A stretch of 64,000 nucleotides of DNA from Pseudonocardiales bacterium (GCA_019247305.1 JAFAPC010000133.1:1-64000); one strand, 5' to 3'. Positions 8,399 through 17,786 are shown, counted from the first letter of the stretch. Notes: generated by a model not told the origin, from the sequence alone. Made by a program: numbers and translations.

Positions 8399-10966
8399 AT
8401 GCTGTCGGCTATGTCCTCGTCGTCCGCGCCCCCGTTGTCGCCGCGGCGGGTGTTTGTGAGTCATACCTCGGAGTTGGGGCGCTTGCCTGAGGATGGTTCG
8501 AAGTCGTTTGTAGCGGCGGTGGAGCGGGCAATTACCCGGGCCGGGGACGCGATCGTGGAGATGGCCTACTTCGGTGCCCGGGACGAGACGCCCGCACAGG
8601 TGTGCCGTCAAGCAGTCGCCGATTCAGATGTGTATGTGGCGATTGTGGGATTTCGTTACGGCTCGCCAGTGCGGGACCAGCCGGAGCTGTCCTACACCGA
8701 GCTGGAGTTCCAAGCCGCCAGCGAGAGTGGCAAGCCCCGTCTGGTGTTCCTACTCGGTGATCACGCCCACGAGTCGAAGGAGCTGCCTATCGATCGCAAG
8801 CATGGAGATCGACAGGAGGCGTTCCGGGCTCGGCTTGCCGACAGTGGAGTGACCACAGCCACGGTCAGCACACCGGAGAAGTTAGAGCTGGTCGTATTCC
8901 AGGCGCTGACCGGGCTACCGCGGGCACGTTCGGGTGGGGTGCCGGTGGGACGGGTGTGGAATGTGCCCGCCCGACACCGCACCTTTACCGGCCGTGAGCA
9001 GCTCCTGGCCCAGTTGCGGGATGCGTTGGGTGCGGGTGGAGCGATGGTGGTGCAGGCGATGCACGGGATGGCAGGGATCGGCAAGACCACTCTGGCCATC
9101 GAGTACGCCCACCGCCACCGCGAGGACTACGACGTGGTCTGGTGGGTAGCGGCCGAAGAACCCGCACTGATCCCGGACCGGTTGGCTGAACTAGCCCAGG
9201 CGCTGGATCTGGCCGAGCAGGCTGATCCGGTGGGGGTGGCGGTTTCACGTCTGCTGGGTGCGCTGGGAAATCGGGACCGTTGGTTGTTGGTCTATGACAA
9301 CGCCGATGCCCCAGATGCTCTAGCTCCGTTTTTGCCCGGCGGTGCTGGTCATGTGGCAATCACGTCTCGGTACCCAGACTGGCAACAACTGGCCGCGCCG
9401 CTAATGGTGGATGTGTTCACCCGGGCGGAGTCGATCACTCTGGTGCGCCAGCAGCTCCCGGGCGTGACGGAACGTGATGCTGATCGACTCGCTGATGAAC
9501 TGGGTGACCTGCCGCTGGCATTAGTCCAGGCAATGGCGTATCTGCGGGATAGCGGGGTGACGGTCGAGGCCTATCTCGCTCTGCTGAGAGAGCGGGCGTG
9601 TGTGATCCTGGCCCAGGGCAAGCCGGTGGGCTATCCGGTGCCGTTGGCTGCCAGCCTGCACCTGGCCTTCGACCAGGTAAGCGCTGAGGACCCGGCCGCA
9701 CTGATGTTGCTGCGTCTGGCCGCGCAGTGGGCCCCCGAGCCGGTACCGCTCACGCTGTTCACCGCCCACCCCGAGCGGCTGCCCCCACCGCTGAAGGCCG
9801 TGGTGGCGGATCCGGTGACGTTTGTCGGGCTGATCGGGTTGGTGCGGCGCCGGGCGCTGGCTGGAGTAGGTCCAGACAGTATGCAGCTGCATCGGCTCGT
9901 GCAAGCCATCCTGCGCGACAACCCCATCCGCAGTACCCCCACCACCGAGGACATGACCACGCTGGCCCGCCGGCTGCTGCGTGATGCGGTGCCGGCAGAG
10001 CCCTGGAACAACCCGGCCAGCTGGCCGGCCTGGCGGCAGCTGTTACCCCACGTCTTCGCTGTCACCGACCCCACCCACCCCACCGACCCGGATGACGCTC
10101 TGGAGGTCGCGTGGCTGCTCGATCGCGCCGCGACCTACCTGCTGGCCCGGGGTGAGCCCCGGGCCGCCCGCGCACTGTTCGAGCGCGCACATCAGCTGTA
10201 CACCGACACGCTCGGCGAGGACCACCCGGACACTCTGGAATCGGCCAACAACCTCGCCGCCGTCCTGCATGCGCTGGGTGCGTACCAGCAGACCCGCACC
10301 CTGGCTGAGGACACTCTCGCCCGCCGTCGTCGGGTCCTGGGCGAGGACCACCCCAACACTCTGGAATCAGCCAACAACCTCGCCGCTGACCTGCATGAGC
10401 TGGGTGAGTACCAGCAGGCCCGCACCCTGGCTGAGGACACTCTCGCCCGCAAGCGTCGGGTCCTGGGCCAGGACCACCCCAGTACCCTGGTCTCGGCCGC
10501 CAGCCTTGTCCGCATCCTGCGGGCCTTGGGTGAGTACCAGCAGGCCCGCACCTTGGTCGAGGACACTCTCGCCCGCAAGCGTCGGGTCCTGGGCGAGGAC
10601 CACCCCGACACCCTGGGCTCGGCCAACAGCCTCGCCCGCATCCTGCGGGCCTTGGGTGAGTACCAGCAGGCCCGGCCCCTCCACGAGGACATCCTCACCC
10701 GATGTCATCGGGTTTTGGGCCAGGACCACCCATACACCTTGGACTCAGCCTACAACCTCGCCGCTGACCTGCATGAGCTGGGTGAGTACCAGCAGGCCCT
10801 CGCCCTCCACGAGGACACTCTCGCCCGCCGCCGTCGGGTCCTGGGCGACGACCACCCCGACACCCTGGAATCGGCCAACAACCTGGTCGCTGTCCTGCGG
10901 GCGCTGGGCGAGGACCAGCAGGCCCGTGAACTAGAGGCGTGGACCACACGCCAACGCGGGGTTTGA
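8399..10966 (+). CDS. DUF4062-STAND (NB-ARC-like) ATPase with C-terminal TPR repeats
   Basis: An 855-residue protein from ATG 8399 (a second in-frame ATG is 12 bases on). Residues about 17-115 are a DUF4062-type domain ([41 protein letters not shown]), a TIR/deoxyribosyltransferase-like fold. A STAND NTPase follows with Walker [10 protein letters not shown] (223-231), Walker [11 protein letters not shown] and a GDLPLAL motif, and a winged-helix part ending LHRLVQAIL. Residues about 606-855 are six 42-residue TPRs ([15 protein letters not shown] type). Proteins of this plan are sensor-effectors; several STAND proteins act in phage defence. It is the largest cargo gene of the tRNA-Lys element. 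The defensive role is inferred. Confidence 0.85.
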   Translation: MLSAMSSSSAPPLSPRRVFVSHTSELGRLPEDGSKSFVAAVERAITRAGDAIVEMAYFGARDETPAQVCRQAVADSDVYVAIVGFRYGSPVRDQPELSYTELEFQAASESGKPRLVFLLGDHAHESKELPIDRKHGDRQEAFRARLADSGVTTATVSTPEKLELVVFQALTGLPRARSGGVPVGRVWNVPARHRTFTGREQLLAQLRDALGAGGAMVVQAMHGMAGIGKTTLAIEYAHRHREDYDVVWWVAAEEPALIPDRLAELAQALDLAEQADPVGVAVSRLLGALGNRDRWLLVYDNADAPDALAPFLPGGAGHVAITSRYPDWQQLAAPLMVDVFTRAESITLVRQQLPGVTERDADRLADELGDLPLALVQAMAYLRDSGVTVEAYLALLRERACVILAQGKPVGYPVPLAASLHLAFDQVSAEDPAALMLLRLAAQWAPEPVPLTLFTAHPERLPPPLKAVVADPVTFVGLIGLVRRRALAGVGPDSMQLHRLVQAILRDNPIRSTPTTEDMTTLARRLLRDAVPAEPWNNPASWPAWRQLLPHVFAVTDPTHPTDPDDALEVAWLLDRAATYLLARGEPRAARALFERAHQLYTDTLGEDHPDTLESANNLAAVLHALGAYQQTRTLAEDTLARRRRVLGEDHPNTLESANNLAADLHELGEYQQARTLAEDTLARKRRVLGQDHPSTLVSAASLVRILRALGEYQQARTLVEDTLARKRRVLGEDHPDTLGSANSLARILRALGEYQQARPLHEDILTRCHRVLGQDHPYTLDSAYNLAADLHELGEYQQALALHEDTLARRRRVLGDDHPDTLESANNLVAVLRALGEDQQARELEAWTTRQRGV
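10214..10963 (+). repeat. six tandem 126-bp repeats encoding TPR units
   Basis: Units begin at GGCGAGGACCACCC-like segments spaced exactly 126 bp (10214, 10340 and so on), each coding one 42-residue TPR of the kinesin-light-chain type. Middle units are nearly identical at DNA level (AGTACCAGCAGGCCCGCACC recurs), so unit number may change by recombination. Confidence 0.85.
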
Positions 10967-11361
10967 CCTGGTTTCCCAACCGCAACCTTGTGGTTCTGTC
11001 CCCTCAGTTGGTCCCCATCGTGAGGGAGCATGGCCGATCGCCTCCATCCCGGAGGTCGGTGCGGTGGCGGCTACCGTGAGCCAGAAGCCATCGCCCGCAG
11101 CGGCGCAGACGATAAGCAGGAAAGGCCGACGATGGTCATCCCGATGTGTGCACCAAGACCGTGACAGGGGATGCGCGGGGGGCACCGCCGATGACCGGTG
11201 ACCATGTGCGCCCGCTGGGCCGGCCCGCGCGAGCACGGCCGACAGGCCGCGCGCAGCGTGCGGGACCGGCCCGGCGGGCACGCGAGTCGAGAGACCGACC
11301 CAGCCACGTCCACGCCGCCGCAGGCGGCGTGCTTGATCCTATAGAGGCAGATTCGGCAGTG
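10967..11361. other. convergent intergenic stretch, no gene seen
   Basis: About 395 bases between the 3' ends of the STAND gene and the HAD gene. Open frames here are shadows without family features. Several GC-rich short dyads are present but no clear terminator with a T-tract. Confidence 0.5.
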
Positions 11362-12057
11362 TTAGACGAAACGGACGAAACGTAGAGCGTTGGCGAGGTC
11401 GGTCATGTGAGTGATGATCGCCTCGGCTCCGGCGTTGGTGAGTTGGTGGGTTTTGTTGGCCGCGTTGGCGTAGCCGATCGCGGCGATGCCTGTGGCGTGG
11501 GCTGCCTGGATGTCGGTGGTGGAGTCGCCGACGAGGACGCAGCTGGCGAGATCGGCGTCCATGCCATGGATGGCCTGGATGACCAGGTACGGGTGTGGCT
11601 TGAGCCGCGCGACGTCGGCTGGGGTGCGGGTGGAGATACGGGCGATCTGGTCGGCGAGGGCGTGGTGGGTGAGGTAGGCGCGGATGGCGGCCTCGGAGTT
11701 GTTGCTGACGATGGCGACGGGTCGGCCGGTGTCATGGCAGGCGCGGATAGTCGCGGTGGCGCCGGGTGTGGGAGTGGCGGAGGCTATGGCGGTGAGTTCC
11801 TCAGCGCGGAACGCGGTCTCAATGTCAGCGGCGAGATCGGGCGCGTGCGCGAGCGCGTAGCGAAGGACGTCAAAGGGATCGTCAGTATCGGTGATCTCGA
11901 CTGGCGGGGCGACGCCGGCACCGAGAAGAATCTCGGTCAGGCGGGAGGCCACGGCGGGGGCGGGAATTCCGGCGAAGACTGAACAGATGGGGCCGTCGAA
12001 GTCGAGCAAGACGTACCGGGTTCGGGCAATCACCTCGCCCAGTCCGCCGGATGTCAT
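11362..12057 (-). CDS. HAD-family hydrolase (phosphatase-like)
   Basis: A 231-residue protein with the four HAD motifs in order: LLDFDGPI, VAIVSNNS, RLKPHPY and VLVGDSTTDI, the pattern of phosphoglycolate-phosphatase-like enzymes. The substrate is unknown. The start ATG at 12057 overlaps the stop of the upstream GntR gene as ATGA, so the two are translationally coupled; a longer frame from 12102 would run deep into the GntR gene. GntR-HAD pairs occur on actinobacterial integrative elements. Confidence 0.85.
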   Translation of the reverse strand: MTSGGLGEVIARTRYVLLDFDGPICSVFAGIPAPAVASRLTEILLGAGVAPPVEITDTDDPFDVLRYALAHAPDLAADIETAFRAEELTAIASATPTPGATATIRACHDTGRPVAIVSNNSEAAIRAYLTHHALADQIARISTRTPADVARLKPHPYLVIQAIHGMDADLASCVLVGDSTTDIQAAHATGIAAIGYANAANKTHQLTNAGAEAIITHMTDLANALRFVRFV

Positions 12058-12896
12058 AGGGGGAACTCGCGGGCGACGCTGGTCCACACGCTGTCGAACC
12101 ACATCCGGGCTTGGTGGAGGTATTGGGTTCCGGTGGACTCGGGGTCCTCGGTGGCGGCGTGATGGAAGAGCACGGCGTCTTTGCCCATGAGGTCGTAGAT
12201 GGCTTGGGGGCCGGTGGTGAACTGGATGATGTGCTCGCGGACGGGGTAGAAGCCGTAGAAGATCTCTTCGTTGTTGATGATGTAGAGCTTGAACATGGGT
12301 GCGGAGCGGTGGACGCGGACCTGGACAGAGGTTTCTTTGATGAGGTTGAAGCTGGCTAGTTCCTCGAGCGAGTCTCTGATCGATTCGGTGTGTCGGCGCA
12401 TGATGTGGGTCGCGCGCTCGCGAAATTCCGGGCTGTCCGCCAGGTCCTCGACCTTGCAGGGCAAGGCCAGGGGCTCTCGCGTGTCGGGCAGCAGGAGGCG
12501 GATGCTGATGGACTCCGGCGTCAGCCTGCCGACTCGGATCTTGTCCAATGGCTCTTGGAGCACGCCGTGGAGGGTTTCGCCGGAGAAACCGGCGAAGTCG
12601 ATCGTGACGCGTTCACTGTCGAACGCGCGCTCGATGTGCGGGCGCAGTCCGATGGGGCGCTCGGTGCGTTCGCGTACGTAGACCCCGCTGCCCTGCCTGG
12701 ACTGGACAAGGCCTTCGTCCTTGAGCACGCGCAGAGCCTGTTGGACGGTCATCCGGGCGACGCCGTACTGCTTGGCGAGTTCGGTGCCTGAGGGGATCTT
12801 CTCACCAGGCTGGAACACCTTCGTCAGGATCGCAGCCCGCAGAGCGTTGGCGACCTGGACATACGGTGGTCGCGAGTCGTCCGGATCAAGGTTCAT
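12054..12896 (-). CDS. GntR-family transcriptional regulator of the integrative element
   Basis: A 280-residue protein. The N-terminal GntR winged helix is clear (PPYVQVANALRAAILTKVF, KIPSGTELAKQYGVARMTVQ, VLKDEGLVQSRQGSGVYV). The C-terminal about 190 residues (TLHGVLQEPLDKIRVGR, FYGFYPVREHIIQFTTGPQA, DPESTGTQYLHQARMWFDSV) are the effector part seen in GntR regulators of actinobacterial integrative elements. It is divergent from the Pra-like gene, and repeated operator-like sequences lie between them, so it probably represses its own and the Pra-like promoter, as KorSA does in pSAM2. That function is inferred. Confidence 0.85.
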   Translation of the reverse strand: MNLDPDDSRPPYVQVANALRAAILTKVFQPGEKIPSGTELAKQYGVARMTVQQALRVLKDEGLVQSRQGSGVYVRERTERPIGLRPHIERAFDSERVTIDFAGFSGETLHGVLQEPLDKIRVGRLTPESISIRLLLPDTREPLALPCKVEDLADSPEFRERATHIMRRHTESIRDSLEELASFNLIKETSVQVRVHRSAPMFKLYIINNEEIFYGFYPVREHIIQFTTGPQAIYDLMGKDAVLFHHAATEDPESTGTQYLHQARMWFDSVWTSVAREFPL

Positions 12897-12940
12897 GCCG
12901 CAAGCCTAGGGCCTGAGTGGCCTAGATGGCTAGCCACCAC

Positions 12941-12998
12941 TTGACTTGGCTAGGCAGCCTGGGTATGTTGGCGTCTGTCGGAACAAGGCTAGGCAGCC
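12941..12998 (+). promoter_or_regulatory. sigma70-like promoter with two GGCTAGGCAGCC operators
   Basis: TTGACT (12941-12946) and TATGTT (12964-12969) are separated by exactly 17 bases. GGCTAGGCAGCC lies inside the spacer (12948-12959) and is repeated exactly at 12987-12998, just downstream of the -10 box, 39 bp apart. A related CCTAGATGGCTAGCC lies at 12921-12935 toward the GntR gene. The layout suits repression of the Pra-like gene by the divergent GntR protein. Confidence 0.7.
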
Positions 12999-13034
12999 CA
13001 GGCGGGCTGGCTGAGCATAGCGGAGGTCATCCAG

Positions 13035-13502
13035 ATGGCGATCAACGGCGGGACTCGGTTCCCAGTCCAGCACGACGAGGTGTTTCCCAAGGGTGCGCTC
13101 GTGATGAGCGTCGAGCCGATCATGAAATTTCAGACCGCTGAGGACAGAACTCGGGGTAAGGCCCCCGAGCCGGAGACGGACAAGGACACTGGCCAGCGGT
13201 TATGGGCCGTGCTGGTGATCGACCAGGCAGCCGAGCGCAGAACCGACGCGGTGATCACGGTGAAGATCGCCGCGCCCTATCAGCCGGTCCCACCCGAGGC
13301 CATCCCCGGCACCGACCTGCGGCCGGTCATCTTTGAGGACCTGACTGTCACGCCATGGCTGGATGACAAAGCCTGCCGGCCCAGCCCCGACAAGCACCGG
13401 TGCCGCGCTCGGCTCGCCTACAGCCTGCGCGCTCAGGGCATGAACTCGGCTCTGATCAAGAACTCCGCCAGGGGCACTGCCACGGAGAAACCGGCAGCCT
13501 GA
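13035..13502 (+). CDS. Pra-like activator of replication, integration and excision
   Basis: A 155-residue protein with the features of the Streptomyces element proteins annotated as plasmid replication, integration and excision activator (Pra of pSAM2): RFPVQHDEVFPKGALV near the N terminus, LWAVLVIDQAAERRTDAVIT, a VKIAAPYQPVPPE motif, then DLTVTPW and RLAYSLRAQGM. The ATG is preceded by GGAGGT. It is the first gene after the promoter under GntR-type operators, so it is probably the switch gene of the element. Confidence 0.8.
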   Translation: MAINGGTRFPVQHDEVFPKGALVMSVEPIMKFQTAEDRTRGKAPEPETDKDTGQRLWAVLVIDQAAERRTDAVITVKIAAPYQPVPPEAIPGTDLRPVIFEDLTVTPWLDDKACRPSPDKHRCRARLAYSLRAQGMNSALIKNSARGTATEKPAA

Positions 13503-13503
13503 C

Positions 13504-13785
13504 GTGGACCGGGCCTCGGGGCGGGCGCAGCGCCTGGCCGCTCAGATCCACCTGCTGCAACGCCTGATGGTGCGGGCCTCGATGGAAGGCGACCAGGAGG
13601 AACTGAACCGGCTGGCCGGCCTCGTGGAAAGCCACACGATCATGACTACACGCCTCTCACCGTGGTTCGTCCACGAACTCGTGCGCGGGTGGACAGCGCA
13701 CCTGCCCGGCTCCTCCCACCGACAAGGACAGCAACGACCTGGATCACACGCATACGAAAAAGGCGACCACGACGACACAGAGTAA
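13504..13785 (+). CDS. small helical protein of the element, unknown function
   Basis: A 93-residue frame starting GTG one base after the stop of the Pra-like gene, so very likely co-translated. The N-terminal half is helical (RAQRLAAQIHLLQRLMVRAS, GDQEELNRLAGLVESHT); the C-terminal end is polar and low-complexity. No known family is recognised. Position in a compact same-strand gene row supports it. Confidence 0.5.
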   Translation: MDRASGRAQRLAAQIHLLQRLMVRASMEGDQEELNRLAGLVESHTIMTTRLSPWFVHELVRGWTAHLPGSSHRQGQQRPGSHAYEKGDHDDTE

Positions 13786-13853
13786 ATCGATTGCGCCTTC
13801 CAGGTCACAAGACCCATCGACGCAGTGAGCCCGATCGTCAGCAGAAAGGAATC

Positions 13854-14084
13854 ATGATGAACTGGAACAGTTATTTCACCAATGGTCCGAATAAGCGTCG
13901 TCGGAAGGCGATTCCGGCGACGTGTGGGTTGCATCGGGGTCCGGTGGGTTTCGCGAATCTTCTGGTGAGTATGCAGGACGGGTGGATTGTGCTCGATCCC
14001 CATGTCACGGGCGCCTGTGTGATCGCCCTTGAGGAGGACGGTGCCGTCACGCTGCGCGACATTTTGACGGAATGGCTGGGATGA
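13854..14084 (+). CDS. conserved small protein of actinobacterial elements
   Basis: A 76-residue protein, MMNWNSYFTNGPNKRRRK onward, with a good AAAGGA ribosome site. The pattern N-x-YFT-x-GP-x-KRRR, CGLHRGPVGFANLLV and VLDPHVTGACVIALEE is one I associate with small hypothetical proteins on Streptomyces and Pseudonocardia integrative elements. No function is known. A second ATG three bases later is equally possible. Confidence 0.7.
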   Translation: MMNWNSYFTNGPNKRRRKAIPATCGLHRGPVGFANLLVSMQDGWIVLDPHVTGACVIALEEDGAVTLRDILTEWLG

Positions 14085-14167
14085 GCGGACACAGGTAGCA
14101 GCCAGCGACGGTGAGCCGGGCTGCTGCCTGAGGCATCACACAACAATAGGGAGGGGAGGTGAGGGTA

Positions 14168-14329
14168 ATGGGCTGGGGCACGCGGTGGGCTGAAGTACTC
14201 CAGCAGCGGCGGATCCAACGACAGCGGGCCCGTAAGACGTTCCAGACCTGCCGCTACTGCAGACGCTACTTGATGCTGCCGATCAGCCAGGAGACCCCGA
14301 TCTGCGACAGATGCCGCAACCAGCATTAA
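14168..14329 (+). CDS. 53-residue zinc-ribbon-like protein
   Basis: A short gene with ribosome site GGGAGGTGAGGGTA before ATG 14168. The product begins MGWGTRWAEVLQQRR and contains TCRYCRR and ICDRCRNQH, two CxxC knuckles 22 residues apart, a compact zinc-ribbon pattern. It follows the 76-residue gene on the same strand in the row of small element proteins. Function unknown; a nucleic-acid-binding role would fit the basic composition. Confidence 0.65.
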   Translation: MGWGTRWAEVLQQRRIQRQRARKTFQTCRYCRRYLMLPISQETPICDRCRNQH

Positions 14330-14389
14330 CCACCCACCACATCGAGAAGATCCGGAAGGAAATTTCACACGCCCCGGGGTGGCGCGGTC

Positions 14390-14503
14390 ATGCCACACGT
14401 CCTCATCAAGCGCACCAACAACCTACGCGCAGAAGCGGGCTCGTCGGCGACCAGCCTTGTCTGCTGCTGCGCTAATCAGGCCAGAGTCCGGAGCGACCAG
14501 TGA
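14390..14503 (+). CDS. possible 37-residue ORF coupled to the next gene
   Basis: ATG 14390 to TGA 14503; the stop overlaps the GTG start of the next gene as GTGA, which suggests translational coupling. The peptide (MPHVLIKRTNN start, CCC near the end) has no recognisable feature and the ribosome site is weak. Listed because of the overlap only. Confidence 0.25.
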   Translation: MPHVLIKRTNNLRAEAGSSATSLVCCCANQARVRSDQ

Positions 14504-14766
14504 GAAGAACAGAAGCCGAGCCCCGTGAACCGAACCCGCCACGAACGTTGGCGCAGGCCAGTGAGGTGCTGTGGCACCTGCGGCCGGGCGAGCGGGCGCG
14601 GCTCGCGGACTGGGTGGTGTACTACCAACGGTTAGCGGTGATCTACGACGGAATCGCCGAGACCGACCAGGATCACCACCACGAGGCACGGTACCTGACC
14701 GGGCAAGCGCACGAGCGCGCGAGGGAAATCGAGACCCGGAACCACGAAACACAGGAACACCACTAA
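14500..14766 (+). CDS. AMED_5909-like small protein
   Basis: An 88-residue protein with a GTG start. The segment LAQASEVLWHLRPGERARLA, then WVVYYQRLAVIYDGIAETD and QDHHHEARYLTGQAHERAR, matches my memory of the AMED_5909 family, small helical proteins of Pseudonocardiaceae with a conserved D-x-HHHEA motif. Function unknown. It is the last gene before the integrase, transcribed toward it. Confidence 0.6.
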   Translation: MRRTEAEPREPNPPRTLAQASEVLWHLRPGERARLADWVVYYQRLAVIYDGIAETDQDHHHEARYLTGQAHERAREIETRNHETQEHH

Positions 14767-14892
14767 CATCCGCATAAGTTAAGTTAAGGACCCCCGGGGG
14801 GCGGGAGCGGGAGACCGTTAGCGTGCGGAGCTTAATCTGGGGACTGCTACCCGATGTATGAGCTGGCGCTGTCGACTCTTTGGGCACGTTGC

Positions 14893-16143
14893 TCACCTGC
14901 TGGGTGGGCGCGGCAGTCGGGAGGCGATGAGGTCGGCGGCCTTGGTGTCGGCACCGGCGACCCAAGCGGCGTAGACCTTGAGCGTGGTGGCACCGCCCCC
15001 GGCGTGGCCGAGTCGACCTGCCACGGTGCGCAGATCGACCCCGCCGGCGAGCAATTCGGTTGCACTGTAGTGCCGTAGCGCATGCAGGTGCGTGTCGATG
15101 CCCAGATCAGCGGTCATTTTCGCGTATCTGTGAGTGATAGCGTCCGGGTCGCAGTGGCGCCGGTGGTCGGGTGCGTAGGAGAAGACGTAGGCGCCGTCGT
15201 CAAGCGTGGTACCGAGGTCGGCGCACCGTTGTTCAGCGCGTGCCTTGTGCTGGCTGAGGATCGTGATCGTGTCCTGATCAAGCTTGATCACCCGCATCTG
15301 GTGAGTCTTGGTGTCCTTGAGGATCGTCGTGCCGTTGCGCCGGACCAGGTTGCGGCGGATGCTCAGCAAGCCGGAGACCAGATCGACGTGCTCCCACGCC
15401 AGCGCGACCAGCTCGCCGCGTCGCGCACCAGTGACGAAGGTCAGCCAGACGAACGTGCCCCAGTCCGCGTCCTGTGCCCATGCAGCGTTTGCGATCTTGG
15501 CTGCCTCCCCTGCCGAAGGCGGGTCCGGCTGCGGCTGCGGGATGCGTGGCCGCTGGGCGGCCTCCAGTGGGTTGACGGTGATCCAGCCCCAGCGTTTGGC
15601 CGCGCTGAGTGCGCCGCTGAGCACGGCATGGCACTGGCGGATGGATGAGATGGCAAGCGGCTTGCACACGTGCTCTGCACACCGCTCGTCGCAGTCATGA
15701 GGCCGGGGCGTGCGGTGCTCGACGAAGGCGCGGCCGTGGCAGCGACGGCGGCACACCCGCAACTCCGCATAGAGCTGCTCGAAGGGGCGCGGACCCTGTC
15801 GACATAGCTGGGCCAGGGGAGTAGGGCCGAGCGCCGGACGGATGAAACCGTTGATCAGCAGTCGGTAACTGTCGCGGGTCGTCTCCTCGACCTGATGCCC
15901 GGACAGCCACTCATCGAGCAAGTAGCCCAGGGTGATGTTCGTCCTGGCTGCCGTGTTGTCGCGCACCTGCTGGCGCAGCCGATCGCGGATCACGATCGCG
16001 GCGTCCTCGGTGTCGGCCGAACCGCTGAGCACGAGCTGCCGCCCGGTCACCGGGTCGAGCCCGGCAGAGACCCGGACCTGGTAGGTCGAGCCCCGCTGGC
16101 GGATGCCGGTCAGGTCCTTCGGAGCCTGCTTTTTGCGTGCCAT
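14893..16143 (-). CDS. tyrosine site-specific integrase, intact
   Basis: A 416-residue integrase. Residues about 11-60 are the AP2-like arm-binding part (GIRQRGSTYQVRVSAG), about 70-190 the core-binding part, interrupted by a Cys-rich insert (C131, C135, C151, C155, C160) that may bind zinc. The catalytic domain has R241/242 (TGARRGELVALAW), K in LKDTKTHQMR, H354-x-x-R357 (HALRHYSA), H380 and nucleophile Y391 (LKVYAAW). ATG 16143 is chosen because the related remnant and family sequences begin MARKKQ. It lies 93 bases from the tRNA-Lys gene, its attachment site. Confidence 0.92.
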   Translation of the reverse strand: MARKKQAPKDLTGIRQRGSTYQVRVSAGLDPVTGRQLVLSGSADTEDAAIVIRDRLRQQVRDNTAARTNITLGYLLDEWLSGHQVEETTRDSYRLLINGFIRPALGPTPLAQLCRQGPRPFEQLYAELRVCRRRCHGRAFVEHRTPRPHDCDERCAEHVCKPLAISSIRQCHAVLSGALSAAKRWGWITVNPLEAAQRPRIPQPQPDPPSAGEAAKIANAAWAQDADWGTFVWLTFVTGARRGELVALAWEHVDLVSGLLSIRRNLVRRNGTTILKDTKTHQMRVIKLDQDTITILSQHKARAEQRCADLGTTLDDGAYVFSYAPDHRRHCDPDAITHRYAKMTADLGIDTHLHALRHYSATELLAGGVDLRTVAGRLGHAGGGATTLKVYAAWVAGADTKAADLIASRLPRPPSR

Positions 16144-16235
16144 AACGGCAGCGTACAGCGCGATAATGGACAGTCCGATGGACAAAGATCCTAAAAAGTG
16201 ATCTTCTTCGGTCCATTATCGCTGGTGAGAGGTGG

Positions 16236-16308
<73 letters not shown>

Positions 16309-16494
16309 CGGTGTCGGCCCACGCCCGGGGCGACGGGCAGGACGTTAGCACGTGGGCACCGGCCGGCCCGAACCAGCCTACAAGCAACCGGGCGACGTCG
16401 TCGTGCGTCGGTACCCACGGATCCAGATGGCGAGCACGTCGAGGTCTGTCGGTGCGGGGCGGCAGGCCGAACCTCTAGTAGATCACGGAAGTGG

Positions 16495-17736
16495 ATGGTG
16501 CCCGTGCGGGTGAGCAGGTCGTGTCCGGCGGCCGAAGGTCGGGACACAGCGTCGGGACTCTTCAGGCGGGGCGTAGCGATCACGGTGTTACTCGTTGTCA
16601 GCACGCTGGTGGCGGCGTGCACCGGGGGACACACCAGCGCGCCGAGTCCTGTTAGTAGGCACGTGGCTACCCGGCCACTGCCTCCTCCGGTGGCGACCAT
16701 CACCAGCGATCCGCCGGATTACGCGGTTGGCGTCTCACCCGTGACGCCCGTCACGGTTACCGTCGCGAAGGGCAACCTCCGCCAGGTGTCCTTGACCAAT
16801 CCGCAGGGTGTCCCGGTGCGCGGCCAGCCTGAGCCCGACGGGACGACCTGGAAGACCACCGAGCCACTGGGCTATGGCAAGACTTACACGATCAACGCCA
16901 GCGCCCTCGGCGACGACAACCAGCTGGTGAACAAGACGCTGACCTTCACCACCGTGGAGCCGCGGACCCTGACCTATCCGTCGATCAACCCGCTCAACGG
17001 GGAGACGGTCGGCGTAGGCCAGCCGATCTCCGTGCATTTCGATGAGCCAATCGCGGACAAGCAGGCAGTCGAGAACGCGATTACTGTGGCCACGAGCCCG
17101 CACGTCGAGGGCGCTTTCTACTGGTTTTCCAGCCGGGAAGTGCACTGGCGCCCGCGGCAGTTCTGGAAACCGGGAACCCACGTCACCGTGGACATCCACG
17201 ACTACGGTAAGGATTTCGGCAACGGGGTGTACGGCCAGGCGGACCGGACGTCGCACTTCACGATCGGTGACGCCTTCATCGCGCGAGCCGACGGCGCGAC
17301 CCACCAGATGACTGTCGAGATCAACGGTCGGATAGTACGCACCATGCCCATCTCCATGGGCCGTCCGAATTTCGCCAGTGCCAACGGCGTGCACGTGGTC
17401 ACCGAACGGGACACGACCAAAGTCATGGACTCGACCACATTCGGGCTTGCTCTTGATGCCGGCGGGTACATCGCCAAGGTGCAATGGGCTACCCGCATCT
17501 CCAATAGCGGCGAATTCGTGCACTCCGCGCCGTGGTCAGTCGCCCAGCAGGGCAACAGCAACGTCAGCCATGGCTGCATCAACCTCTCGCCGGACAACGC
17601 CAAGTGGTTTTTCGATAATGTGAAGAAGGGCGACATCGTCATCAACGTCAACACGGGCGGACCCGACCTCAAGTCATGGGACGGCTTCGGCGACTGGCAG
17701 GTCCCGTGGGGCCAGTGGGTGTCGGGCAACAGGTAG
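16495..17736 (+). CDS. L,D-transpeptidase lipoprotein (YkuD, LdtMt2-type)
   Basis: A 413-residue protein with an N-terminal membrane segment ending in lipobox LVAAC (Cys42), so probably a cell-envelope lipoprotein. Two Ig-like domains follow (about 65-155 and 157-258), then the YkuD catalytic domain with H343 (FVHSAPWS) and SHGCINLSP, Cys361 being the nucleophile. Such enzymes make 3-3 cross-links in peptidoglycan and are usual in actinobacteria. Several in-frame starts precede the signal region, so the exact start is uncertain. It stands alone between two tRNA genes. Confidence 0.92.
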   Translation: MVPVRVSRSCPAAEGRDTASGLFRRGVAITVLLVVSTLVAACTGGHTSAPSPVSRHVATRPLPPPVATITSDPPDYAVGVSPVTPVTVTVAKGNLRQVSLTNPQGVPVRGQPEPDGTTWKTTEPLGYGKTYTINASALGDDNQLVNKTLTFTTVEPRTLTYPSINPLNGETVGVGQPISVHFDEPIADKQAVENAITVATSPHVEGAFYWFSSREVHWRPRQFWKPGTHVTVDIHDYGKDFGNGVYGQADRTSHFTIGDAFIARADGATHQMTVEINGRIVRTMPISMGRPNFASANGVHVVTERDTTKVMDSTTFGLALDAGGYIAKVQWATRISNSGEFVHSAPWSVAQQGNSNVSHGCINLSPDNAKWFFDNVKKGDIVINVNTGGPDLKSWDGFGDWQVPWGQWVSGNR

Positions 17737-17786
17737 ATACACCTCACGCAGCCGCCATCACCCCGCGGCGGCGCCCCGAAAAGTGG

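Noticed and set aside
10214-10963. CRISPR array
   Set aside because: The regular 126-bp period is coding and corresponds to 42-residue TPR units, with no short repeats and unique spacers. No CRISPR array or cas gene was seen anywhere in the window.
16735-17523. 262-codon minus-strand frame opposite the L,D-transpeptidase
   Set aside because: Antisense shadow; the plus strand has the SHGCINLSP active site.
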